Positions 25,564 through 34,721 of a stretch of 64,000 bases of DNA are shown piece by piece. Source of the stretch: Bacteroidales bacterium (GTDB lineage: Bacteria; Bacteroidota; Bacteroidia; Bacteroidales; Paludibacteraceae). How positions within the stretch are numbered: position 1 is the stretch's first letter; each line of letters opens with the position of its first letter. Location of the stretch: positions 1 to 64,000 of the forward strand of contig SUXC01000012.1 in NCBI GenBank assembly GCA_015061165.1, read 5' to 3'. The position numbers and the translations under genes are program-made. Under the pieces are notes generated by a model. The model was not told the origin of the DNA. It searched no databases and saw only the letters and a list, made by a program, of their open reading frames with translations.

Positions 25564-26574
25564 ATGCATTTTGTATCCAAACATATTATATTTCTGCAAT
25601 CTGCTCATGCTGCAACCGATGAGCGGGTCTGTTACCATCAAGCGCAAGCTCTGAGGAATTTAGGGCATGTGGTGGAGGTATATGGTATGGATTCTTTTCA
25701 TAGTTTCAAACCTCAATCTGCTGATGTTTATATAGTTGATACACCGATTGCTCTGTGGAAAATTCGCCGTGTTTCTGCAAAAATCATTTATGACGTTACA
25801 GAGTGGTATCCCTCAAAAAAGAATTTGCGCAATGTACGCTTCGGAAAACTGGTGAAGGCTATAGTTTTGATGATAGCTTCTGTTTGGGCGGGGTGTAGAT
25901 GTTCGGCTTTTATCTTTGGCGAATACGATAAAGCCAAGCCTTTTCGCTTTTTGTTTCCTCGCAAAAAACATATTTTCTTACCTTATTATCCCGATTTGGC
26001 TTATATCCACCCTGCTCCTGTCAATGATATTACGCAGGAGTGTCGTGTCCTATATGCAGGTGCTTTGACAAAAGAAAAAGGCTGGAAACGTGTGATGGAC
26101 ACAATGTGTGAGGCTGCTAAGAAAATGCCACAAACCCATTTTTATTTGGATGTGATAACTAAAGATGATTGCTTAGATTTGCCTACATACGATAATTTAT
26201 CTGTTCGTAAACTGGACTTTATGCCTTTTTTGCAGTTTTGTCGGCAGATTGTAGATTATGATATTTTCTTGGATTTGCGCGATATTGATTTTGAAAATAC
26301 TCGTTGTCTGCCTATTAAGTTGTTTTATTATATGGCATGCGGGCGTCCCTCAATCTATGCTAACTTGTCGGCTATATCCAAGGGCGTATCTGAGATACAT
26401 CAATGCGCTCAATTAGTTAATAATGTAGTGGAGGCAGTCAATGCTTTGTGTGAATATGTTTGCAACCGAGAATTATATCAATCGCATTGCAGTAATGCCT
26501 TACATGCTTCAATAAACAAATTCAACTGGAATCATATAAAATCCTCTTTTATTCAACTTATTTATGAAGTTTAA
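25564..26574 (+). CDS. Glycosyltransferase, GT4/GT-B-like
   Basis: 336 residues, cytoplasmic face of the membrane. N-terminal SAHAATDERVCYHQAQAL and the LYAGALTKEKGWKRVMD segment fit the acceptor and donor domains of GT4-type enzymes; ENTRCLPIKLFYYMACGRPS carries the conserved Glu and the nucleotide-sugar-binding Pro-rich loop. The sugar is unknown. It starts 6 bases after the GNAT gene and overlaps the next gene by 11. Confidence 0.78.
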   Translation: MHFVSKHIIFLQSAHAATDERVCYHQAQALRNLGHVVEVYGMDSFHSFKPQSADVYIVDTPIALWKIRRVSAKIIYDVTEWYPSKKNLRNVRFGKLVKAIVLMIASVWAGCRCSAFIFGEYDKAKPFRFLFPRKKHIFLPYYPDLAYIHPAPVNDITQECRVLYAGALTKEKGWKRVMDTMCEAAKKMPQTHFYLDVITKDDCLDLPTYDNLSVRKLDFMPFLQFCRQIVDYDIFLDLRDIDFENTRCLPIKLFYYMACGRPSIYANLSAISKGVSEIHQCAQLVNNVVEAVNALCEYVCNRELYQSHCSNALHASINKFNWNHIKSSFIQLIYEV

Positions 26575-27379
26575 ACATGTCATATTCACTCGCTTTAATT
26601 TACAGTATGACTTAGAAAGTGATTTGTACATTCAGACTGCATGGCTGGATGAGCGTTTTCGGTTGTTTGAACAGTATTGTTTGCCGTCTATAGTAAGACA
26701 AACTAGTTTACATTTTACATGGGTCATTTTATCAAGCAATCAGACCCCCGATTGGTATAAAAATCGTCTCGCGAACTATGCTCAACGCTATCGGAATATC
26801 CAAATCGAATATTGTGCCTATTACGAAAATGTAAATGTTTTGTACAAAGCATTGGGCGAAAAATATGTGGAAGATAATGACTTTCTTTTATCTACAAGGA
26901 TTGATAGCGACGATATGTTGGCTGTTGATTTTGTTAGTACATTGCAATCGTATGTTCAATCCTATTTGTCCAATGAGGCTGTTATCTCGTTTACGAATGG
27001 AGTCCAATGGTTTGAAAAGGATAATATAGTGTTTGCTACTTCCTATTCGCAAAACCATTTCTTAAATTTTTTAGAGTGTCGCCACCATATACGTACATGT
27101 TTAGGAATGGACCATACAAAAGTGTCAGAGAAAGCGCTTGTGCAGTTGAACCATATAGCCATGTGGTGCGAGATTGTCCATGGCAATAATATCTGCAATG
27201 GATATACGCCTGCCTATCGTTATTCTACGCCTATTATTAGCGAAGGTTCATACCCGATTCATCTGCCAGTATCCAATACCATACGGCAATATCTGTTTCT
27301 GATGCGAGAGCACATCAGATTTCGCTATCATCAGATTGGTCGTGGCTTGCGGAAGTTAGTTGGGCATCGTATTTCTTGA
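26564..27379 (+). CDS. Putative rhamnosyltransferase-family protein
   Basis: 271 residues. The N-terminus VIFTRFNLQYDLESD, the segment LPSIVRQTSLHFTWVILSS and the DxD-like LLSTRIDSDDMLAVDFV match the 'putative rhamnosyl transferase' family (GT-A fold). It would add a sugar to an envelope glycan. The 3' end overlaps the convergent flippase gene by 65 bases. Confidence 0.78.
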   Translation: MKFKHVIFTRFNLQYDLESDLYIQTAWLDERFRLFEQYCLPSIVRQTSLHFTWVILSSNQTPDWYKNRLANYAQRYRNIQIEYCAYYENVNVLYKALGEKYVEDNDFLLSTRIDSDDMLAVDFVSTLQSYVQSYLSNEAVISFTNGVQWFEKDNIVFATSYSQNHFLNFLECRHHIRTCLGMDHTKVSEKALVQLNHIAMWCEIVHGNNICNGYTPAYRYSTPIISEGSYPIHLPVSNTIRQYLFLMREHIRFRYHQIGRGLRKLVGHRIS

Positions 27380-28631
27380 TTAGACTGACCAACCAAAGGT
27401 ACTGAGCAATGACGGATATGGCTGTGCCGATGGCATAGCATATAATAGCCAGTGTAAAATCATTCTGCCAAATACCTATAACTACAGCTACGGTACGCAG
27501 TATTGCCGTTAGTATCTCGAAGCCGAAGCCGATTTGCTGCTTGAAAAATATATCGGCTAAGAAACCTGTGCTGGCAGTTAGAATACTGCATAGTAACCAT
27601 GGCAACATCCAACGCAGATACACGCTTGTTGTCTCCCAACCATCGCCTAAAAACCATGAGGTTAATTCGGGCAATATCCAGTATAAAACTCCAAATGTAG
27701 GAACACCTATTACCAATACCCACAAGGTAAATCGTCGGAAATAACTGCTGATAGGTTGGCGGTTGTTCACACAAACAGTAGTGTGTTGATACAGCACTTG
27801 GTATATGGAGCGCGTAATCATATTAATAGGTGTGAAACCCAATAGCAATGCCATACTCCACCAACCTATATATTCTGCTCCGAATAATGGTGTCAATAGT
27901 AAAACGGGTAATTGACCTGCCACCATATTGACAAAACTGCGAGGCAAAGAAAACTGTGGAAACTTCTTGTAACGCTTAGCTACGGCTTTGATATGCTCCC
28001 ATGAGGGGCGCAATAGTTGGTTCTTAATACCGCTGCGGTATAGTGCTATTAGTCTGATAATCAGCGATAGCAAAGGTGCAATGACTATGGAATAAATCAA
28101 TCCGCCTCGTAGTACGCCTGCGTGTCCGAACCCTATTTTGGCGATTGCGGAAAAGGTGCTTTGTGATAATTGATACTTGCTGATACTACTGTATTGTGTG
28201 TGGCGTATGTACCAGTAATTCAGAATGTTCCATCCTCCTGTGATAAGTATGAATATAGGCAGTAGCCAATAGTAATTGGCCAAATCTGGTGTGTTGAATA
28301 GTTGGGCTATCTGTTCGGAGAAAAATACGCTTATCCCTGTTATGCCGACTACGAATAATAGTATGCATGTGCATAAATACGCCACCCATACTCCTTCGGT
28401 ATCTTTCTTGGGCAAAACAATGGCATTGTAGTATTCTGCGGTGGATAATATTACCAATATACCACTAATACTCACAAACAGATTCATAAGTCCAAAGTCC
28501 TCGGGTGCGTACATACGTGTAAGGATAGGATAGACAATTAATCCTATCACTTGTGCCACTACATTAGCGGATAGCAATTTCCCTACATTGCGTACATTGG
28601 CGGATGATATGAAATTATGCAATTTACCCAT
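27315..28631 (-). CDS. Wzx-type polysaccharide flippase
   Basis: 438 residues from ATG 28631 (MGKLHNFISS); the upstream extension reads through the promoter. The protein is almost entirely hydrophobic, with about 12 membrane helices, and has the MATE/PST-like layout (NVVAQVIGLIVYPILTRMY near the start). It moves lipid-linked oligosaccharides across the inner membrane (family knowledge), fitting the neighbouring glycosyltransferases. It is transcribed toward them and overlaps the last by 65 bases. Confidence 0.85.
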   Translation of the reverse strand: MGKLHNFISSANVRNVGKLLSANVVAQVIGLIVYPILTRMYAPEDFGLMNLFVSISGILVILSTAEYYNAIVLPKKDTEGVWVAYLCTCILLFVVGITGISVFFSEQIAQLFNTPDLANYYWLLPIFILITGGWNILNYWYIRHTQYSSISKYQLSQSTFSAIAKIGFGHAGVLRGGLIYSIVIAPLLSLIIRLIALYRSGIKNQLLRPSWEHIKAVAKRYKKFPQFSLPRSFVNMVAGQLPVLLLTPLFGAEYIGWWSMALLLGFTPINMITRSIYQVLYQHTTVCVNNRQPISSYFRRFTLWVLVIGVPTFGVLYWILPELTSWFLGDGWETTSVYLRWMLPWLLCSILTASTGFLADIFFKQQIGFGFEILTAILRTVAVVIGIWQNDFTLAIICYAIGTAISVIAQYLWLVSLIKKYDAQLTSASHDQSDDSEI

Positions 28632-28639
28632 TTCGACCG

Positions 28640-28671
28640 CAAAAGTACTACTTTTATCCGAAAATAACAAC
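28640..28671 (-). promoter_or_regulatory. Promoter of the flippase gene
   Basis: On the minus strand TACTTTTG at 28640-28647, with GTTG about 20 bp upstream at 28668-28671. Confidence 0.6.
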
Positions 28672-28707
28672 TATTTTGTGAAAAAATTGTAAAAAACACG
28701 GGAGATA

Positions 28708-28739
28708 TTTGCACAATTCAGAAAAAAGCAGTAAATTTG
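28708..28739 (+). promoter_or_regulatory. Promoter of tonB-like gene
   Basis: TTTG at 28708-28711, 20 bp, TAAATTTG at 28732-28739, 65 bases before the ATG. Confidence 0.7.
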
Positions 28740-28804
28740 CACCCTGAAATGGTAGTGCGACAAAAAGCACCCTGAAAATGTAAACATAAAAAACACAAAA
28801 CAAT

Positions 28805-29485
28805 ATGCAACTGAAGAAAAATCCCCAAGCAAGTTTGGAAGACAAAAAGCTGACCTACGTGCTTATAGGTTTGGCATTTGTATTGAGTATCTGCTATGTC
28901 GCTTTTGAGTGGACCGAGAAAGAAGTGACAAAGTATGAAGTCGTGGACACGGATTTCGTTTTCGAAGAGGAAATTGACATCCAACAAACCTCGCAAGAGA
29001 CTCCTCCCCCTCCACCACCACCAGCACCAGTAGAGGTAGAAGTACTGAACGTGGTAGAAGATGACGTGGAAGTAGAAGAGATTCAGATTAACACTGAAGA
29101 TGACAAGGATGTAGAGGTTGTGATTGCTCCTCCAGTAGAGGCTCCAGTCGAGGAAGAGGAAGAAGAAGTGATTTTCGTGGTAGTAGAGTCAATGCCAGAG
29201 TTCCCTGGTGGACAACAAGCCATGATGCGCTATATCGCTGATAACATCAAGTATCCTGTTATTGCACAAGAGAACGGTATCCAAGGTCGTGTAATCTGCC
29301 AATTCGTGGTAGAGAAGGACGGTAAGGTATCTGATATTCAGGTAGTACGTTCTTCTGGCGAGGCTTCGCTTGACAAAGAGGCTCAACGTGTGATTAACAG
29401 CATGCCTAAATGGAAACCAGGTAAACAACGTGGTAAACCAGTACGCGTGAAATATACTTTGCCTGTAAACTTCCGTTTGCAATAA
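28805..29485 (+). CDS. tonB: TonB-family energy-transducing protein
   Basis: 226 residues: a short cytoplasmic N-terminus, one membrane helix (about 16-36), a Pro run followed by a long acidic Glu/Val-rich linker (about 60-125), and the C-terminal TonB domain (PEFPGGQQAMMRYIADNIKY...GRVICQFVVEKDGKVSDIQV...MPKWKPGKQRGKPVRVKYTL). It couples the proton-motive force to outer-membrane receptors (family knowledge). No exbB/exbD is adjacent. The 980-residue barrel downstream could be a client (inference). Confidence 0.92.
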   Translation: MQLKKNPQASLEDKKLTYVLIGLAFVLSICYVAFEWTEKEVTKYEVVDTDFVFEEEIDIQQTSQETPPPPPPPAPVEVEVLNVVEDDVEVEEIQINTEDDKDVEVVIAPPVEAPVEEEEEEVIFVVVESMPEFPGGQQAMMRYIADNIKYPVIAQENGIQGRVICQFVVEKDGKVSDIQVVRSSGEASLDKEAQRVINSMPKWKPGKQRGKPVRVKYTLPVNFRLQ

Positions 29486-29488
29486 TAT

Positions 29489-29532
29489 CTCGCCTTTAGC
29501 CTAAGTGCCTAATCGCCTTTAGCCTAAATCGC
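29489..29532. repeat. Octamer-type array between tonB and recG
   Basis: Reverse-complement units of the taggcgat family (tcgcctttagcc, tgcctaa). It holds a 14-bp stretch (tcgcctttagccta) twice, 23 bp apart. An intergenic relative of the arrays inside ddl, aroC and recJ. Confidence 0.7.
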
Positions 29533-29540
29533 GAAACGAA

Positions 29541-31652
29541 ATGGATTTATCCATTCGAAATATAGAATACTGTAAGGGTGTCGGCACGAAACGTGCCGAC
29601 ATTCTTCGTAAAGAGCTGGGCGTGAAGTCTGCGCTGGATATGCTATATCAATTTCCGTACAAGTATATTGATCGCAGTCGCTTTTATTATATCCATGAGA
29701 TAGAAGATGAGGAGACCTACGTCCAGATTATCGGGCATATCACAGAATGGCATACTATAGGTATTGGTAATGCGCAGCGTTTGTCTGCCACTTTTACCGA
29801 TGGACGACATACGATTGAACTGGTTTGGTTCAAGGGGGTGAAGTATGTTAAGTTGGAGCGTAATGTGCAATATCTGCTTTTTGGTAAGCCATCGCGCTTT
29901 AATCATCAGTACAATTTTGTCCACCCTGAACTGACACCGATGAGCAAGGTACAGCCCGAGATGACACAGGGGCTGGAACCGCACTATAACACCACTGAGG
30001 GTATGAAACGTGCGGGGCTTAACTCCAAAGCCATTCGCACCATTATTGCACACCTCATTCCCGAACTCCAACAACAAGGCATGGTGGACACGCTCGGCAT
30101 GGATATTGTTGGGCGCTACCACCTCATGCGCCTGAGTGAGGCTCTGATAAATATCCATTTCCCCAAGGATACACCTACTATGCAGAAGGCACGCGAGCGA
30201 CTGAAGTTTGAGGAACTGTTTTATATCCAACTGCAGATTCTCAGGCAGATGAAACGCCGTGAGCAGAATAGGGGTTTCATGATGCCGATAGTGGGCAAGG
30301 CTTTTCATGCGTTTTATCAAAATTGCTTGCCTTTCCCGCTGACTAATGCGCAGAAGCGGGTGGTGAGGGAGATTCAGACTGACCTTAAGTCGGGCAAACA
30401 GATGAACCGCCTATTGCAGGGCGATGTAGGCAGTGGTAAAACTATCGTAGCACTGCTGACGGCATTGTTGGCAGTGGATAATGGCTATCAGGCATGTATC
30501 ATGGCGCCCACCGAGATCCTCGCCAACCAGCACTACGAGACTATCCAACAACTCCTCTCACCAATTGCCAATCGCCAATCGCCAATCGCCGTAAATTGTA
30601 AATTACTCACGGGTTCCACTACTGCCAAGCAACGCCAGCCTATCCACGAGCAATTGCGCTCGGGCGAGATTAATATTCTTATCGGCACGCATGCTTTGAT
30701 TGAAGATACGGTGCAGTTTGCCAATTTGGGCTTGTGTATCATTGATGAGCAGCACCGTTTTGGTGTAGCGCAGCGCGCTAAGTTGTGGAACAAGAACACA
30801 CAGCCGCCGCATGTGTTGGTTATGACCGCTACGCCTATCCCCCGCACATTGGCAATGACGGTGTATGGCGACTTGCAGGTGAGTGTCATTGATGAACTGC
30901 CTCCTGGGCGCAAGCCTGTGCAGACATTGCACTATTCTATTCAGCGCAGAGTGACCATTAATCAGTTTATTGCTCAGCAGATTGACATGGGTCGTCAGGT
31001 GTATGTGGTCTATCCGCTCATTAATGAGAACGAGAAGCTGGACTTGCAGGACCTTACCAATGGCTACAACCAACTCTGCGAGACTTTTCCTCATTACCGT
31101 ATCTCTATGGTGCATGGGCAGATGAAGGCGAAGGATAAGGATGAGCAGATGCAGCGTTTCGTGAGTGGTGAGACACAGATTTTGGTGGCGACTACGGTGA
31201 TTGAGGTGGGAGTGAATGTGCCGAATGCCAGTGTGATGATTATTGAGAATGCTGAGCGATTTGGTCTGAGCCAATTGCATCAGTTGCGTGGTCGTGTAGG
31301 TCGTGGTGCGGAGCAGAGTTATTGTATCTTGCTCACGCGTCTGGAGATGAGCAAGGACACGCGCAAGCGTATGGATATTATGGTGGCTACCAACGATGGT
31401 TTCCGTATTGCGGAAGCGGATTTGCAGTTGCGTGGTCCAGGCGATTTGGAGGGCACGCAGCAGTCGGGCTTGCCGTTTGAGTTGCATATTGCCAGTCTGA
31501 GTACGGATGGGCAACTGTTGGAGGTAGCGCGTCAGGCGGCTATGGAGGTGCTGGATGCCGATCCGCTGCTGGAGCAGATGCACAATCGTATATACAAACA
31601 GCGACTCGACTATCTGCGAATCGCTGCTGGTAATTGGGGAGAGATTTCTTAG
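29541..31652 (+). CDS. recG: ATP-dependent DNA helicase RecG
   Basis: 703 residues, the usual length. N-terminal wedge/OB region, then SF2 motifs: GDVGSGKTIVALL (Walker A), APTEILANQHYE, DEQHRFGV (DExH box), MTATPIPRTLAMT, STVIEVGVNVPNAS-like motif V, and QLRGRVGRG (motif VI). It remodels stalled forks and Holliday junctions (family knowledge). Between motif Ia and the GST motif, residues about 341-356 (PIANRQSPIAVNCK) are encoded by a heptamer array. Confidence 0.95.
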   Translation: MDLSIRNIEYCKGVGTKRADILRKELGVKSALDMLYQFPYKYIDRSRFYYIHEIEDEETYVQIIGHITEWHTIGIGNAQRLSATFTDGRHTIELVWFKGVKYVKLERNVQYLLFGKPSRFNHQYNFVHPELTPMSKVQPEMTQGLEPHYNTTEGMKRAGLNSKAIRTIIAHLIPELQQQGMVDTLGMDIVGRYHLMRLSEALINIHFPKDTPTMQKARERLKFEELFYIQLQILRQMKRREQNRGFMMPIVGKAFHAFYQNCLPFPLTNAQKRVVREIQTDLKSGKQMNRLLQGDVGSGKTIVALLTALLAVDNGYQACIMAPTEILANQHYETIQQLLSPIANRQSPIAVNCKLLTGSTTAKQRQPIHEQLRSGEINILIGTHALIEDTVQFANLGLCIIDEQHRFGVAQRAKLWNKNTQPPHVLVMTATPIPRTLAMTVYGDLQVSVIDELPPGRKPVQTLHYSIQRRVTINQFIAQQIDMGRQVYVVYPLINENEKLDLQDLTNGYNQLCETFPHYRISMVHGQMKAKDKDEQMQRFVSGETQILVATTVIEVGVNVPNASVMIIENAERFGLSQLHQLRGRVGRGAEQSYCILLTRLEMSKDTRKRMDIMVATNDGFRIAEADLQLRGPGDLEGTQQSGLPFELHIASLSTDGQLLEVARQAAMEVLDADPLLEQMHNRIYKQRLDYLRIAAGNWGEIS
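30562..30605 (+). repeat. Composite heptamer array inside recG
   Basis: Four CAATYGC units (30562-30589) followed by two gtaaatt units (30591-30604), joining two heptamer families found separately elsewhere. Confidence 0.8.
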
Positions 31653-31663
31653 TTTTTTTTATC

Positions 31664-31698
31664 GGGAATCGGGAGTCGGGATTCTGGAATCGGGACTG
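31664..31698. repeat. Heptamer array between recG and the barrel gene
   Basis: Five 7-mers (gggaatc, gggagtc, gggattc, tggaatc, gggactg) in the gap between convergent genes. Confidence 0.8.
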
Positions 31699-31707
31699 GG
31701 AATCCGA

Positions 31708-34650
31708 TTATCTTGGGGGCATAGGTGGTCTGCCACCGCTTTCAATCATCTGTTGTTGCCATGCGGCGGCACCTTTGGCTTTCAGTCCGCCCATACGGTT
31801 GAGTTTGTAGGTAAAGGTCAGCATAGCGTATGTGGGTAGGGTATTGAATCGTTTGTAACTAACGTAGTCTTCGCCTATGGTTTGTACGATGTTTTTCTTG
31901 TCGTGCAATAGGTCATACACTTTGAGCGTAAGGGTAGCATTGTTCCATGTCTTGTCGATGGAGGCGTTCCACATAATCTCGTTGGGGTCGTCAATGCCTG
32001 TGTAGCCATATCGTCCTGTGAAACCAATATCGGTGCTGATGTTCCATTGTTTAGGTAGGTGGAAGGTTACATCGCCCGTGATAATCCAATCGCCTACGCT
32101 GCTTTTGCTCTGGTCGTTGAGTGAGTTGCGGGTGAGGGAATAGATATTGGTGTTCTTGATACCTATATCCACTATCTTGTGCGTAAATCGCAGACCTATG
32201 TCGCTGCTCACGCGCAGGTTGCCTGTGTGGGAGGCTTGGCCTAATGGCATAGTGCCTGCGTCAATCATCTGCTCAATTTGTGCGGCATCTTGTTCGCGGA
32301 GGATATATGCTACGCGCTCGTTGTAGTTGATGGCGGTGCGGGTGTGGAGTTGGAACATCTTGTTGGCAAATGGTGTGTTGGACATCATATCCCAACCTAT
32401 GTTCCATGGGATAATGTCTGCATTCACGGTTTGCATATAGCGTTTACCTGTCTGGTCGTAGATGGTATTGTTGGTGAGTGCATCTTCGGTCACGGTGGCA
32501 CGCAGACCCGTCATGAAACTGGAGAACTTCTCTTGGTTAAAACTGGAGTACATCATAAAGATATTGTGTCGGTAGGCGGGTTGCAGTCCTAAGTTGCCGA
32601 CTGTCTCGTTGAGTGCATCGGAGTTATTGCGCACAGGTTCCATCTGCGTGATGGAGGGTTGTTGGGTAGTGCCTCGATAGATGATACGCGCAAATTTCTT
32701 GCGTTCGAAGCGATAGCGGAAGTTGAGGTTAGGCGAGAAGTTCCAATTATTATATAGGGTATCGCGCGCGAGGGTATTGCCATAGTAGGTGCGTGAGTGT
32801 GTTTGTTGTGCGATAGCGCGTGCACCTACCATCAGGTCGAATTTCTCTTGTACCCAGCGGTAGTTGAGTTCCAGTTGCTCGGAGTAGAGGCTATTGAGTA
32901 GGTTGTTGCTGTAGATGCTATCATAGACGGAGTAATCGCCTGTGATAGAGTCTTTGGTGTATTGATTTTTCTCGGAGATACGGTTGTTGCCTGAGAGGGA
33001 TAGTACCATTTCCAACAGGTGGTTGTTTTCGTATATGGGTTCAACGTATGAGGTGCGCAGTGAGTAACTATAGGTATTGTTGCCTGATAGGGTACGTTGG
33101 TCCACTGTGGCTATTTGTTGCAGTTGGTCGTAGGAATAAGTTTGGGTAGTGCCTTTGGTGTTGGTGAAATTGATGTTGGCTTGCATGGTGAGCGAACGCC
33201 CTGGTCGCAGGAATTTGTGGTTGTATATGGCTCGCAGTCCAGCATTGATGTTTTCGGATAGGGAGAACTGTTGTTGGTATCCATCGTTGATACGGATGAC
33301 GTGGTTGAGTGTGTCAATGACGGTATCGCGGTCGAAGGTGTAGATATTGTAGGAGTTACCCTCGTTGTTGGTGTAACCAATGGTGGGGCGGAGTATGAGT
33401 TTGTTGAGGGTGTCTATTTGGTACTCCAATTCCAGGCGCATTTGCGCGTTCCATGAGTGCGAAAGTTTGCTGGTGGAGTCGTTGTTGATATAGGTATATT
33501 CGTTGGTGTAACTCTCTTTGTTGGTGCGTGTACGTGTATCGTTTTGTGCGTGGTTGAAGGTAGCATCGCCTCCGAGGAGGAGTGAGGTGGTGTTGTCTCG
33601 TTTGGTGATGCGGTTAGTGAGGTCGATATTGGTGTTTACGCCTATGTTCTCTGAGGCGGTGATACCTGCGTTTTCTCCTCCCCAGTTGCCTCGTCCGCGT
33701 CCAGAGCGTATCTCGTTGGTGTTGTTGGCGCCTGCGATGATGGTTGTTTGGCTCTCGCCAAGGAGTAGGTTGGTGAAGATGTTGGCTCCGTAGCGGAAGT
33801 CATTGGATAGGAACTGCTGGTCGTAGTCAAACCAATTCCCGTTATCGCCCACCAAGTCCATACCTAATGCGCCAGAATAGTTGCCAAACACGCCTCGTTT
33901 GCGGTTTTGCTTAAGGCTGAGGTTGATGATACGCTCGGTGTCGTCGTCCTCGAAACCAGTGAGTTTAGCCATTTCGCTTTTCTCATCGATGACTTGTATT
34001 TTCTCAATCATCTCGGCGGGGATATTCTTGGTGGCAGTCTGTACGTCGTCGCCAAAGAATTTCTTGCCGTCTATGCGCACGCTCTTGATCTCTTCGCCGT
34101 TGATGGTTACTTTGCCTTCTTTGTCCACCTCTACACCGTTCATTTTCTTTAGTAGTTCTTCCACGGTGGCTGTTTCGCTGACTTGGTATGCAGCGGTGTT
34201 GTACTCAATGGTGTCGCCTTTGACGGTCATTTCGGCGGCGTGTCCTTGTACGCTGACTTCGGCGAGGTGTTGTACTTGTTCGTGTAGGTGAATAGTGGGC
34301 AGGTCGAGGTGTTTGTTCGGCATTTGTATCTCTTGGGTGCGTTCTGCGAATCCGACGGATGAGATGATGAGTTTGTATTTGCCTGCGGGAATATTATTGA
34401 GGATAAATATGCCGTCGTATGCTGTTTGTGCTCCCTGAATAAGGGTGGAGTCTATGGTGTTTTTACTTGTGTTGGGGTCAATGGTATTGGGTATGTGTTG
34501 GTATTGGAACAAGCGTACGGTAGCCATTTCCACGGGGGCGTTGTCGGTTTTGGAGAGTATAGTTCCCGATAGTGTATGCTGTGCGAGCATGAGGGGATTA
34601 GTGATGAAGAGGAGTGTGCAAAGTATGCACCAAAAATGTGTCCGTTTCAT
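31708..34650 (-). CDS. Outer-membrane beta-barrel protein, TonB-receptor-like
   Basis: 980 residues. Signal peptide (about 1-23), a carboxypeptidase-regulatory domain (TLSGTILSKTDNAPVEMATV, about 25-110), a plug-like domain (VEELLKKMNGVEVDKEGKV, about 150-240), and a long strand-rich barrel. This is the 'outer membrane beta-barrel family' layout common in Bacteroidetes. The C-terminus is a Pro/Gly tail (GGRPPMPPR), not an aromatic residue. It probably imports or binds an unknown ligand. It ends 56 bases from the convergent recG. Confidence 0.85.
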   Translation of the reverse strand: MKRTHFWCILCTLLFITNPLMLAQHTLSGTILSKTDNAPVEMATVRLFQYQHIPNTIDPNTSKNTIDSTLIQGAQTAYDGIFILNNIPAGKYKLIISSVGFAERTQEIQMPNKHLDLPTIHLHEQVQHLAEVSVQGHAAEMTVKGDTIEYNTAAYQVSETATVEELLKKMNGVEVDKEGKVTINGEEIKSVRIDGKKFFGDDVQTATKNIPAEMIEKIQVIDEKSEMAKLTGFEDDDTERIINLSLKQNRKRGVFGNYSGALGMDLVGDNGNWFDYDQQFLSNDFRYGANIFTNLLLGESQTTIIAGANNTNEIRSGRGRGNWGGENAGITASENIGVNTNIDLTNRITKRDNTTSLLLGGDATFNHAQNDTRTRTNKESYTNEYTYINNDSTSKLSHSWNAQMRLELEYQIDTLNKLILRPTIGYTNNEGNSYNIYTFDRDTVIDTLNHVIRINDGYQQQFSLSENINAGLRAIYNHKFLRPGRSLTMQANINFTNTKGTTQTYSYDQLQQIATVDQRTLSGNNTYSYSLRTSYVEPIYENNHLLEMVLSLSGNNRISEKNQYTKDSITGDYSVYDSIYSNNLLNSLYSEQLELNYRWVQEKFDLMVGARAIAQQTHSRTYYGNTLARDTLYNNWNFSPNLNFRYRFERKKFARIIYRGTTQQPSITQMEPVRNNSDALNETVGNLGLQPAYRHNIFMMYSSFNQEKFSSFMTGLRATVTEDALTNNTIYDQTGKRYMQTVNADIIPWNIGWDMMSNTPFANKMFQLHTRTAINYNERVAYILREQDAAQIEQMIDAGTMPLGQASHTGNLRVSSDIGLRFTHKIVDIGIKNTNIYSLTRNSLNDQSKSSVGDWIITGDVTFHLPKQWNISTDIGFTGRYGYTGIDDPNEIMWNASIDKTWNNATLTLKVYDLLHDKKNIVQTIGEDYVSYKRFNTLPTYAMLTFTYKLNRMGGLKAKGAAAWQQQMIESGGRPPMPPR

Positions 34651-34721
34651 TGTCGTATTTTTTTTTGTACCTATGGGTTTGATACAAAAAATGTGCCAAA
34701 AATTATGTATATACCTTACTC

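Noticed and set aside
29643-31583. Antisense frames of 225 and 326 codons under recG
   Set aside because: Typical shadow frames of a conserved gene; composition is unlike a protein.
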